Assembly (NCBI GenBank): GCA_934047225.1
Contig: OW204011.1
Span: 16,814,339-16,878,338 of the forward strand
Length of the DNA stretch: 64,000 nt
Reading direction: 5' to 3'
Source of the DNA: Ypsolopha sequella
Lineage: Eukaryota > Arthropoda > Insecta > Lepidoptera > Ypsolophidae
Shown here piece by piece: positions 55,227 to 64,000 of this stretch. The notes beneath the pieces were generated by a model, which searched no databases, was not told the DNA's origin, and saw nothing but the letters and a program-made list of their open reading frames with translations. Position numbers and translations under genes: made by a program. Position 1 is the first letter of the stretch. Each line of letters opens with the position of its first letter.

Positions 55227-55262
55227 CCTTGAGAATGCCGATAAGGCGAAACTAGTTGGGGT
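55227..55262 (+). ncRNA. Hammerhead-like motif H7 (Penelope type, degenerate)
   Basis: CCC, TTGAGAA, stem GCC / GGC, GAAA, ACT / AGT, T, GGGG in order. This resembles the minimal hammerheads described in Penelope-like elements, but the core has T for C3 and A for G8, so activity is doubtful. Confidence 0.35.
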
Positions 55263-55361
55263 TAATTTTGCTGTAAATTAAATTGTGAAACAGTAAAAGT
55301 GCTTGTTTTCATCCATGATGATGTTTCACCAAGAGCCGACAATCGCAAGTATTAACTTTAA

Positions 55362-55829
55362 CCCTAGCTCACTAACCTTAATTTCCAGTAACGTTATCAC
55401 TAACCATTCGTAAATTTTACGACGGATTAAAACATCAATATTTATTAAATCAACTTTATTTATTACACACAACGACCTTAATTAGCAGTCTTAGTTTTCT
55501 CTTAATCAAATAACATAATCGGTTTGAGAATTAATTTACATTGAACAATGATTGCACATAGAGACGATATGCTCCCTGCAAATCGCTTTTTTGCAGCCCT
55601 TGCAGAAGTTAGTGGTCATACGACGTTTTTTTGCAGGGACAATAACGACGATAACACAATATATCCCGATCTAATGAGCGTGCATCCGCAATGAGTGATT
55701 GCGGGTCACTAGCGATGCGAATTAGGAAGGTATAAGGAACGGGGGGGGTGGCGGGGGTGGGGATCCTACCAAAACACTAAATGTTCAAGGTACGCGTCGT
55801 CATTTTGACGAATGGTTAGTGAGCTAGGG
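55362..55829 (-). mobile_element. piggyBac-derived MITE, copy 2
   Basis: 468 bases, reverse of 37954-38421 and nearly identical. TTAA at 55358-55361 and 55830-55833. The cysteine-rich domain remnant lies at 55536-55640 on the minus strand. Confidence 0.9.
55536..55640 (-). pseudogene. piggyBac transposase C-terminal cysteine-rich domain remnant, copy 2
   Basis: Minus-strand equivalent of 38143-38247 with the same cysteine spacing and stop. The similarity of the two copies, including this frame, fits recent amplification of one deletion derivative. Confidence 0.75.
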
Positions 55830-56044
55830 TTAAAAACATAAAAAACATAAAAAATTAAATTTTTTCGAAAAATATGCTACGGTATCAAATATGCAATTTT
55901 CACACATTTTAGTACTTCGTATTGCCACCACGAGCTGTTAATACAGTTTTTACTTAACCTACTTTTATTTAAAATAAACTTCATAAACTTGTACTTCTTT
56001 GACTTATATTTAAGCAATATAAAATCGTATATAATACAGTCTTT

Positions 56045-57630
56045 GCTGTTTTTAATTTACATAAATGACCTTCCATATTTAGTTAAAGACTTAACGAAGA
56101 TAGTATTATTCGCAGACGACACGTCACTTATTTTTAAAGTTAATAGACGTAAAGATATCCTTGACGGCGCGAATACAACTTTATCACTGGTGCTTGATTG
56201 GTTTACTGTAAATAATTTAGTTTTAAACGCAAAAAAGACAAAGTGTATAAAATTTACGTTACCAAATGTAATTCAAGTGGATGGTAATTTGCTTTTGCAG
56301 GGGTCCAAGCTGGAGTTAGTTAACGAAACAAAGTTTTTAGGCATTACGGTAGACTCTCGTCTTCAGTGGGGTCCCCACATAGAAGCCCTATGTGGTAGAC
56401 TTAGTTCGGCCGCATACGCTGTTAGACGCATAAGACAAATTACTGATGTAGATACTGCTAGACTAGTCTATTTTAGTTACTTTCACAGCATTATGTCATA
56501 CGGCATGCTGTTATGGGGTAGAGCCGCGGATACAGACGCAGTCTTTGTTTTGCAGAAGAGAGCAATTCGGGCTATTTATAATATGAAGCACCGGGATTCA
56601 TTAAGACAAAAGTTCAAAGAAATTAATATATTAACGGTTCCTTGTGAATATATTTACCAAGTCCTTAGATATGTCAGAAAAAATGTTGAGTCTTTCCCAA
56701 GGCTTGGTAAGCAACATTGTAAGGAGACCAGAAATAAGCATAAACTGGCTTTTCCAAAAATCAGACTCGCTAAGGTGAGTACCTCTTTTGTAGGACATGG
56801 TATAAGATTTTACAATAAACTTCCAAAGGAGGTCCTTACTTTGTCAGAGAATAAGTTTAAACTGTATATTAAGCAGGGCCTATTGAAAAAGGCATATTAT
56901 AAAATAAATGAATATTTGGATGATGGTGAAGCATGGTGTTACAGTGATAATGATACTCGTAGTAAGTTATAATTTAATTAAATAGTATAATTTCTTAACT
57001 TATGATTCCTCTAAGGTGTAAACATTAATTGATTATAGACTGTAAAAGGAAAAGGACTATATGAGACAGGTAGACAAAGATATATATGTTTTTCTTTTTT
57101 TCATTAACCTGAATTCCTACTGTCTTGTATTTTCTTATCCCTTGGTTAAAGTAGATATAAGTCATATATTGTATAGTATAAGTTTTATGTTGAAAAAAAG
57201 ACATGATCTTGCTAAGTTTCTTGCCCTTCTTCTTAGCAAGACTAATCGAATGGGCGGAGGTAGGCATGTATTTATATATGTAACCTATTAGTATGTAGTA
57301 TATAGGATGGGATTTGGTCGGCCGCCTGGATTCGTGCTGGGGGCTCGGGGTGGTGATCACTGAACCTTGTTCCTGGTCCCTGGCCGGGTCTCCGGTATGG
57401 GTTCGGGCGGCTGATTGGATTTTACCTTGTATAATATATATTTTACCTATCATTTTAATCGTAAATATATTGCTACATAAATTAAATAAACCTTTAATTT
57501 AGTTCATGTACATTTATTATTCTATTACATATATTTTCTTTATTAGATTAAATTTGACGTGTAAAAAGTGTATATATCTATACCTGCTTTGCAAAATAAA
57601 CTATTTGAATTTGAATTTGAATTTGCTGAC
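56045..57630 (+). mobile_element. LINE-A, longest copy (5'-truncated), copy 5
   Basis: Begins inside ORF2 at the RT domain and runs through the 3' UTR (ccgggtctccggtatggg at 57387) to a TTTGAA tail at about 57605-57625. The insertion splits the right arm of the Tc1-like element next to a CTTT target. It is the reference copy for the fragments at 4826, 5656, 31755, 33975 and 41255. Confidence 0.88.
56050..56972 (+). pseudogene. LINE-A ORF2, RT C-terminal half (open but truncated)
   Basis: Open from the LLFLIYINDLP motif to a stop at 56970-56972. It contains the catalytic LFADDTSLIF box, VNNLVLNAKKTKCIKF, FLGITVDSRLQW and, near the end, GIRFYNKLPKEVLTL. The endonuclease domain and the RT fingers are missing, so it cannot act alone. 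It belongs to the CR1/jockey group of non-LTR elements. An upstream in-frame Met at 55989 lies in the Tc1-like arm and is not an element start. Confidence 0.88.
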
Positions 57631-57987
57631 CATCTTTATTATATAAAGCAAATTCCAATACTTTGGAAGTTATTGAGGTTTTTGTTACCGATCCGCTTTC
57701 TTTGCGGCCCAGTGTATATGTATAATAAAAATGTTGGGTATATAAGTAACTCTTTTTCTTACAATTCTCTTAGTTACTTTTGAGATAATTAGAAGTATCG
57801 ACATTAGCTCTTCACGGTTTATGGAGTCGTGGCCGTGAGTCGTGAGTTACCAACACGTGCCTCTATTGTTTAATTGTTATCCAAAGTTAATACGATAATC
57901 CGAATTGGTGCAAATTATATATCCTAAACTAAGTATATGAGTCCCTACGTTCTGACCTTATCTTAATGAAATGCCAAATTATTGTAG

Positions 57988-58115
57988 AGGCACGAACCGG
58001 ACGCGGCGCTGCGGGCCGACAACTGCCTGTCATTTGAAGGCTTCGTTCGGTTTCTAACAGACAAGGACAACTATGCCTTCGTCCCAGAACAGAGAAGAGC
58101 AAGCAATTTTATTGG
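57988..58115 (+). CDS. PLCE1: PLCE1 exon 16: last EF-hand before X domain
   Basis: The acceptor is attgtag and the donor GG|GTAAGT; 128 bases give 42 codons plus two bases. It reads RHEPDAALRADNCLSFEGFV, then RFLTDKDNYAFVPEQRRA. The S-F-E-G-F-x-R-F-L-x-D-K-x-N pattern is strongly conserved in PLC epsilon just upstream of X. The intron before it contains the nested composite at 54995-57714. Confidence 0.95.
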
Positions 58116-58639
58116 GTAAGTGCTTTTTGGGCAGCTGTATTTGAAATGTCAAATGGTAGGTGGTAGAGCTGATACCGGGCTTGCCATAGTATAGTGCTAC
58201 AGGGATCTTATGGCGCGTGGATTGGTTGTGTCCAAAATCGGAACTATCGCCGCTACCATACTCCTTGTTTCACAGCTGCGCCACCCTGTCACTGTCATCC
58301 AAGCGCCATCAGATCCTTGTTACTATGTTACAGCATAGAGGGAAAAAACTATCTCATCTATATATGAAGCACAACATAACATGTACTGTCACAGGATAAT
58401 TGCTATAGTAACAGGATCTCCCCTACCACTTCGTGCACACCACACCCCGCACGCAGCCGAGCCACAGTAGAGAAACGTAACAGTATTATAAAATTACTTT
58501 GCGGAAGTCCACCATGAATTCGTGGATACATTAATAATTTGCAATATTTAAAAAATGCAGACTCAAGCACCGCCCGCCCTCCCGCATAAAACATGGACAA
58601 GCAAAGCAAGCAGTACGAGCACAAAATAAAGTAATCTTA
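58116..58639. other. Intron after exon 16, no recognised feature
   Basis: Unassigned, moderately GC-rich near 58420-58600. Short open frames have no family resemblance. Confidence 0.4.
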
Positions 58640-58974
58640 AATAACAAGCAAGACAACTTATCGACACGTGTTTCGCCTCTAAACGAGGCATCCTCGGGAT
58701 GTGTAGTCCACCCAACCGCTCGACAGCAAATGAGGAACTGCCGCCCGGAACCTCACCTTTTATACACCGGCCTGACTAGTTGTTTGGTGGGGATAATTGG
58801 ATGACGAAAACATGCGTAACAGGGTGGTACTTATAAAATTAGTTTGTTCGTTCAGTAAATTAGAGTTATTCTTGTTTTTCAATATCTCTAACTGTTCTAG
58901 CACACACATTGTTACCTTTCTTACAAATATGTTTTATATCAAATGAATGATTGTTAGGCAAACTATGACCGGAC
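58640..58974 (-). mobile_element. Penelope-like element, 3' part
   Basis: On the minus strand the piece nearest the LINE reads HSLPNNHSFDIKHICKKGN and then ARTVRDIEKQE, the tail that follows the GIY-YIG endonuclease in Penelope-like ORFs. Further along is a hammerhead-type motif (58661-58703). The LINE at 58975-62246 separates it from the matching endonuclease part at 62247-62440. Confidence 0.65.
58661..58703 (-). ncRNA. Hammerhead ribozyme-like motif H6 (Penelope type)
   Basis: Minus strand: ATC, CCGAGGA, T, stem GCCTC / GAGGC, GAAA, CAC / GTG pairing, TC, GAT. This follows the minimal hammerhead of Penelope-like elements with one core change (C in place of U4). Stem I and stem III are very short, as in that class. 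Confidence 0.55.
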
Positions 58975-61900
58975 TCAAATCAAATCAAATCAAATCATTC
59001 TTTATTTGTTAACATAGGTGATTGTAACATACAAGTTGGTGATTGTTAAAAGTAAGTGCACTATGTTTTGCCTGTGGATAGGCATACCAATTTTTCACTT
59101 ATTTACTACCATGCGTATTAAAAATAAATGTCACATAGGATCTTGTAAAAAAAACATAAATATTAATCATTACAAATAATTGAAAAGCATTAAAATTAAA
59201 GTGATAATAACAATGAATAATAGTAATAAAAAGCATGTCAAAGAATATTATAAAAATCAAGATCAAAAAGTAATTATTGATGTTATCTACCTATATAAAT
59301 TTATCATTTAAAAATTCATTTACAGAATAGTAAGACTTTTCGATCAATAGTACAAAAAGTTTCTTTTTAAATAATACTATATTTAGGTCTTTAATGCAAT
59401 TTGGAATTTTATTAAAAATCTTCGGTGCCATACAAAAAATACTTTTATGCATCAATGCCGTTTTCGTTTTTTGCGAATTTAATTTATGTCTATGTTGACT
59501 TCTAATTGAGCTGGCATGATGCGTTTCGGACGCCTTTACGAATAAGTATGAATTTGTCTTTACAAAGATTGCTACTTCGTATATGTAAAGAGAGGGAAAA
59601 GTAAGTATCCGTAGACTAATAAAATGGGGTTTGCAACTGTCTTGTGGCTTTAGCCCACATATCGACCTAACGCACCGTTTTTGTGCTTTAAAAACGTTAT
59701 CCTTCTCAGTGGAATTGCCCCAAAAAATTATACCGTATCTTAACGTGGAGGCTACAAGGACGCAGTAAGGACAGCTTCTCGGTTGACAACAGGTGACAGT
59801 TTAAATAGAAGATATGCAGATTTATAAAGCCTATCACAAACGTTTTTTGTTTGTGCTTGCCATTTTAATTTATGGTCAATTATTAAGCCTAGGAATTTCG
59901 TTTTATCTACATTTTCAATTTGTTGACCTCTGTAATTAATATTAAAATCCCCCATTCTGTTTACCCGCTGATAGAAATTCATAAACTTGGTCTTGTCCAG
60001 ATTCACAATAAGATTATTATTACTAAGCCATTGAATAATGTCATTTAAGGTATTGTTAATTGTCAATTCATAATCATCATAATTTACACATTTTATCGTA
60101 ACAGTGCTATCATCAGCAAAAAGTACCATTGGATGAAGAATGTGTTTGGACAAATCATTAATATATGTCAAAAATAGGAGAGGACCGAGTACGCTACCTT
60201 GTGGCACTCCGTAGTGAATCAAACGTTCACAAGACAAGTGTTTAGTTTCTCGTCTCGTTTTCTGGCAAATGTTTATTATTTCTGTTCTTTGTGTCCGGCC
60301 TTCAAGATATGATTTAATAAGGCTATGTAAATTACCTCTAATACCATAAGACTCGAGTTTTTGTAGTAATATTTTATGACTAACGAAGTCGAAGGCCTTT
60401 GTCATGTCCATAAATATTGCACAAGTAGGAGAACTTTTATCGATATTGGGCATTATCGATGACAGCAGATCATAGACAGCCATGTTAATTGTTTTACCTT
60501 TTCGAAATCCCTTCTGCTCATCGACGAGTATGTTAAATTTCTCAAGATATGACAACAAAGCTTCATATATGACTTTCTCAAATATTTTTGAAAATATCGA
60601 CAAATTTGCAATTGGTCTGTAGAATTTCATATCACATTTGTCTTCTTTTTTAAATGAAGGTCTTATAATAACAGGTTTTAATTTATCTGGAAAAACACCA
60701 TTGCTTATGCACAAATTTATAATGTGAGAAATATGTGGTGCAATAACTACAGAAACATGTTTTATTACTTTCGTATGTACTTCGTCATATCCTACACTAT
60801 TTTTATTTTTTAAACCCCGGATTATTTTATGTATATCTACAGGTGACGTCGGACCCATGTAAATTGAGTGCAAAGTGTAAGGACCAATAGTCCCTGAACA
60901 GGAAGTATCACTTTGAGCAGCATTATCTATTGCGTCAATAAAAAAGTTATTAAATGAATCCGCTATTTTCTTTGGATCAGTTATTGTCTTGTTTTCTGTT
61001 TTAATAATTGAAATAGGTTCCCGTGGGGCCCTCTTTTTCATTTTGTTTATTATACTCCAGCTAGTCTTAGATTTGTTTTCGGAGATTTTAATTTGATAAT
61101 TATTTTGTGCTTTCTGTGTTAGTTTTATGATTTTCTTTAACTTTTTTGAGTAAGATATTAGTTTCGATTTGTTATCTGGTGTTGACTTTGAACGATAATT
61201 CCAAAGTAGTTCTCTTTTTATACGGCTACATTTCTTAATACCCCTTGATACCCACTTCGGTTTTTGAATAGCTTTAATTTTTTTGTTTGTAAGCGGAAAA
61301 CACAATTTGTAAAAAGTAAGTAACATTTCAATAAAATTGTTATATGCTTCGTTACAATCATTTGTTTCATATGTTTCACAAAACTTTAGGCGACTAATGC
61401 AGTTTTTGAATTTATCAAGGTTTTCCTTGCAATAATCTCTCCTCTGAATTGTCCATGAATCCATCAAACAAGTTATTTTAACTGGTAATTTTAATAACTG
61501 TGCTGTGTTATCAGAAAGACCGCATTCTATTACCCTACCTTTGCATCCTCTCTTTACGTTGTGAGCAAAATTGTCCAAACAAGTCCCACTTACCAGCCTT
61601 GTTGGTTCTTTTATTTCCAGTTTAAGGTTAAAGCTATGTAATAGATTTTGGAATTGCCTAGTTATGTTGTTACATTTAAGAATATTAATGTTAAAGTCTC
61701 CACCTATAACAATTGCTTTAGCCGATCGCTTAGACAATTTTTGCAAAACCAATTCGAATCTTTCAAAGAATAAAGCAAAGTACTTTTTTTTGCTTTTATT
61801 CTTCGGTACTCGGTAAATACAGGCGACAATAGTATCAAGATTGATTAATTCTATAGCGCAGCATTCAATTATACCTTTTATTGAAAGCTTAGCTATCCCT

Positions 61901-62246
61901 GTAATTTCTTTGTTTTGTTGACTATTCTTGACTAAAATACATGCTCCTCCTCTTCTTTTGTCATCTCGTGAAAAATGTGCTGCCAAATTGAAGTTAGGTA
62001 TAGCCAGTAAGTTCTCATGCCCAGACAACATGAAGTGTTCAGTGATACAAATAACTTCAATGTTTACTTTTTGTGAGGCAAGTTCTTCTATGTGGACCGT
62101 AAGTGAATCCGATTTATTTATGAGCCCTGCAATATTTTGGTGTAATATATGTATAAAGTTAAACACGAAAAAACTTTGTAGGTTGCTGTGTAGTGTCCTC
62201 GGTTTTCCTCACATCTTCTCCTCGTGTTACGTCTTGGTTTGTCTCT
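58975..62246 (-). mobile_element. CR1-like LINE, nearly complete ORF2, inserted in a Penelope-like element
   Basis: The 3' end at 58975 has (TTTGA)n repeats preceded by AATAAAG. The 5' boundary is at about 62246, where Penelope sequence resumes. GAC(TC) occurs at both junctions (58972 and 62247), a short target duplication. Only ORF2 is present, about 80 bases after the 5' end, so an ORF1 was lost by 5' truncation or never existed. Confidence 0.85.
59291..62166 (-). pseudogene. LINE ORF2 endonuclease-reverse transcriptase with one frameshift
   Basis: Frame 62166-59752 (804 codons) has an N-terminal apurinic-type endonuclease (HQNIAGLINKSD at about 9, ITEHF near 41, GGDFNI near 155). The RT follows with YRPIANLSIFSKIFEK, FRKGKTINMAV, DMTKAFDFVSH, VPQGSVLGPLLFLTYINDL and the catalytic FADDS at 683. 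Near 59760 the frame breaks. The next frame continues with YGIIFWGNS down to a stop at 59291, which is the normal C-terminus. Catalytic motifs are intact, so the element is young, but the frameshift would cut off the last 150 residues or so. Confidence 0.92.
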
Positions 62247-62440
62247 GACTCTGAAATATGTTTCGCAAAATGCGATTTTTCGGGATGATTATTTCTATAG
62301 GCTGAGATGTGTTTTTTATACCTTGTTTCAAAGCTACGACCCGTTTGACCGATGTTAACACCGTTACATTAACTGCAGCACAATTTGTAAATACCCAACT
62401 GTTGTTTTTTATCTAATTTATCCTTTCCATTACAAAGCCG
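62247..62440 (-). pseudogene. Penelope-like GIY-YIG endonuclease fragment
   Basis: Minus strand reads LGIYKLCC, a stop, then CNGVNIGQTGRSFETRYKK and PEKSHFAKHISES. This is the GIY-YIG domain of Penelope-like retroelements: GIY, then NIGQTGRSF with the catalytic Arg, and S-x-F-A-x-H. The internal stop and missing RT make it a remnant. Its continuation is at 58974-58930 across the inserted LINE. Confidence 0.8.
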
Positions 62441-62628
62441 CTTAATCTTATGTCTTCATATAAAAACGGCCGAAACGCGCACTTCCAAATCTCTGTATAC
62501 CTCGGTAGGGGTGCGCCGCAGTTAAGTACGGACACGGAGAGCCCTAATGCGTGCGTCTACCGAGCGTTACTTTTCTCTACTGTGGCCGAGATTTTATTCG
62601 AAATAAATATAATATATATTTTTTAAAA

Positions 62629-62818
62629 AATATAAATATACTGATAAATAAGATAAACAAATACAAGGAAATCTCAAGATATATTTCGGGTCCGACCTGG
62701 ACCCGGCATCAGTCGAGTATCTTCATGAGAGATGCCGGGTCCAGGTCGGACCCGAAATATATCTTGAGATTTCCTTGTATTTGTTTATCTTATTTATCAG
62801 TATATTTATATATTTTTA
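62629..62818. repeat. Large palindrome holding two opposed hammerhead-like motifs
   Basis: Arms of about 85-90 bases (62629-62718 and 62727-62818) are near-perfect reverse complements. The left arm carries H3 on the minus strand and the right arm its partner on the + strand, whose CTGATG is altered to GAGATG. Confidence 0.85.
62673..62717 (-). ncRNA. Hammerhead-like motif H3 (variant core)
   Basis: Stem I CTCGA / TTGAG (one G-U pair), CTGATG, CC, stem II GGGTCC / GGACCC perfect, GAAA, TATAT, C. Same architecture as H1, H2 and H5. Confidence 0.5.
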
Positions 62819-62933
62819 AAAAACTTTAAAAGCTGTTATAGTGTATATTTTTAAAAATATATATATATTGCTACGTAGAGCACTTATTTTATTTTATTTT
62901 TTGTTTAATTAAAACATTGTATAAAAATTATTT

Positions 62934-62976
62934 TCGAAATATATTTCGGCCCAATTTGGGGCCGGCGTCAGTCGAA
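62934..62976 (-). ncRNA. Hammerhead-like motif H5 (variant core)
   Basis: Stem I TTCGA / TCGAA, CTGACG, CC, stem II GGCCC / GGGCC, GAAA, TATAT, T. Different stem sequences from H1-H3 but the same pairing, so it adds covariation. Confidence 0.5.
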
Positions 62977-63131
62977 TTAAAAACAGTCAAATTAATTAAT
63001 AAAAAAATGTTTTTAATTCGAGATTTTATTCGGAATACATAGAGTTCAATGGCGGCGTTACACTGAGTTGAATCAGCTTTGTTGCTGCAAAATGTGTTAA
63101 TAATGTTGGATACAACTCTTTTGGTGTCTGA

Positions 63132-63335
<204 letters not shown>

Positions 63336-63447
63336 TAGTTTACACGAGTAGAGCAACTGGTAGAGTACCAGGGATAAAAACATTACTATCTTAATGTAAA
63401 CGACAGAATAGTACCAAAGAATAGGGGTAAATTAGTCAGCTTAGGTA

Positions 63448-63700
63448 ACCTTGCTTAACCCATGTTATTTGGAATAATAAAAACGAAAATCCCTGAGTAT
63501 CTGCATGAAAAGTTTGCCTGCCGTGGTTCTATTCACTCATATAATATACAAACTGGTTGTCTACTGCTCACTCCTTCTCACAAAACTACGGCTTTTAGAG
63601 GTAGCTTTCGGTTTCTCTCAACCAACAATATCCCACCCCCTCGTTCTCATTTCAATCAATTCTTCAAGGCCGTTTTCGGTCACAGCGACTGTCACTGCTG
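63448..63700 (+). pseudogene. LINE ORF2 C-terminal fragment
   Basis: Reads YLHEKFACRGSIHSYNIQTG and [15 protein letters not shown] before a stop, like the extreme C-terminus of jockey/R1-type polymerases (H-S-Y/N-x-x-R, H-K-T-x-x-F-x-x-S-F). Short and isolated. Confidence 0.6.
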
Positions 63701-64000
63701 AGAGCGGCGCTGGTGAGCCCTCACGTGCAATTTTTGCAGTGAACGTGCGACCACATTCACTGCACGTCAGCACCCCTCCAACTATATTATAATTGATGGC
63801 CACTGGTGGTCGGGCCTTAAGCTGGTCTCGTTTTGTGTCGAGCTAGGCGCGTCTAATCGACTCGAAAGCATACACCTTAGTGTGCACAGCCTGCCTCCAA
63901 TGTGGTCTGTCTGCTGCCAGTGTTTCCCATTGTGCTGGGTCTATTGCACAGTTCCTCATGTGGCGGTTAAGCACATCTTTATACCGCAGAAATTGGCCGC
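63618..64000 (-). pseudogene. LINE ORF2 C-terminus with zinc finger, continues past window
   Basis: Entering from the right edge, the minus strand reads [20 protein letters not shown], then [21 protein letters not shown] stop follows, then [20 protein letters not shown]. The R-x-K-D-V-L-x-R ... D-P-x-x-W-E-x-L-A-x-D-R-x-x-W-R pattern followed by a C-x-x-C-G-R finger is the standard C-terminus of an abundant insect LINE family. The internal stop makes it a remnant. Confidence 0.75.

Larger units (their letters stand above)
54995..57714. mobile_element. Tc1/mariner-like long-TIR element carrying two later insertions
   Basis: The left arm 54995-55164 and the right arm (55953-56044 plus 57631-57714) are inverted copies about 170 bases long, starting CACTGGGCCGCAAAGAAAG and flanked by TA. 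Between the arms a fragment reading HDDVSPRADNRKY (near 55315) is weakly like a Tc1-type transposase. A piggyBac MITE (55362-55829) sits in the interior and a LINE (56045-57630) in the right arm. Without them the element is about 0.66 kb. Confidence 0.7.

Overview
The window is insect nuclear DNA, very probably from a moth or butterfly (Lepidoptera). It is AT-rich, with spliced genes and GT-AG introns. Almost all non-coding sequence is transposon debris of types common in lepidopteran genomes: the GGGTTCCGTACC / GCGAGTCCGACTCGC repeat, tRNA-headed SINEs, CR1- and jockey-like LINE 3' ends, piggyBac, Helitron, BEL/Pao and Penelope-like pieces.

The whole window lies inside one host gene on the + strand, an orthologue of phospholipase C epsilon (PLCE1). 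I could place 17 internal coding exons from 680 to 63320, with no start or stop codon. Every junction keeps frame, giving 831 codons plus one leading base. They cover the end of the CDC25-like RasGEF domain (exons 1-3), a PH-like region (4-8), low-complexity linkers, a degenerate EF-hand array (11-16) and the first part of the PI-PLC X domain with the SSHNTY catalytic box (exon 17). The gene continues beyond both ends of the window.

Layout. 1-38.5 kb: exon 1, then one 37.7-kb intron made of mobile elements. It holds CR1-like LINE ends, TTAA-flanked MITEs, a PIF/Harbinger-like MITE, minisatellites, a Helitron-like remnant (16.0-18.1 kb), hAT-like and BEL/Pao remnants (20.5-22.4 kb), a complete young Ty3/gypsy retrotransposon (26.5-31.3 kb) nested in an older LINE, and a piggyBac-derived MITE (37.95-38.4 kb). 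38.5-54 kb: exons 2-15 with short introns, plus a 2.1-kb THAP-encoding TIR element. 54-58 kb: a nested composite (Tc1-like inverted-repeat element carrying a second piggyBac MITE and a LINE) between exons 15 and 16. 58-63 kb: a near-complete CR1-like LINE inserted in a Penelope-like element, then a cluster of ribozyme-like palindromes, before exon 17. After exon 17 there are two more LINE fragments.

The most unusual signals are: (i) a family of hammerhead-ribozyme-like folds in at least four copies whose stems covary, but whose core has CC where the canonical core has A9; (ii) two equal-length 468-bp piggyBac MITEs in opposite orientation that keep only the transposase C-terminal cysteine-rich domain; (iii) transposon ends lying within a few tens of bases of several splice acceptors of the host gene. 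All assignments come from reading the sequence; no database search was possible.
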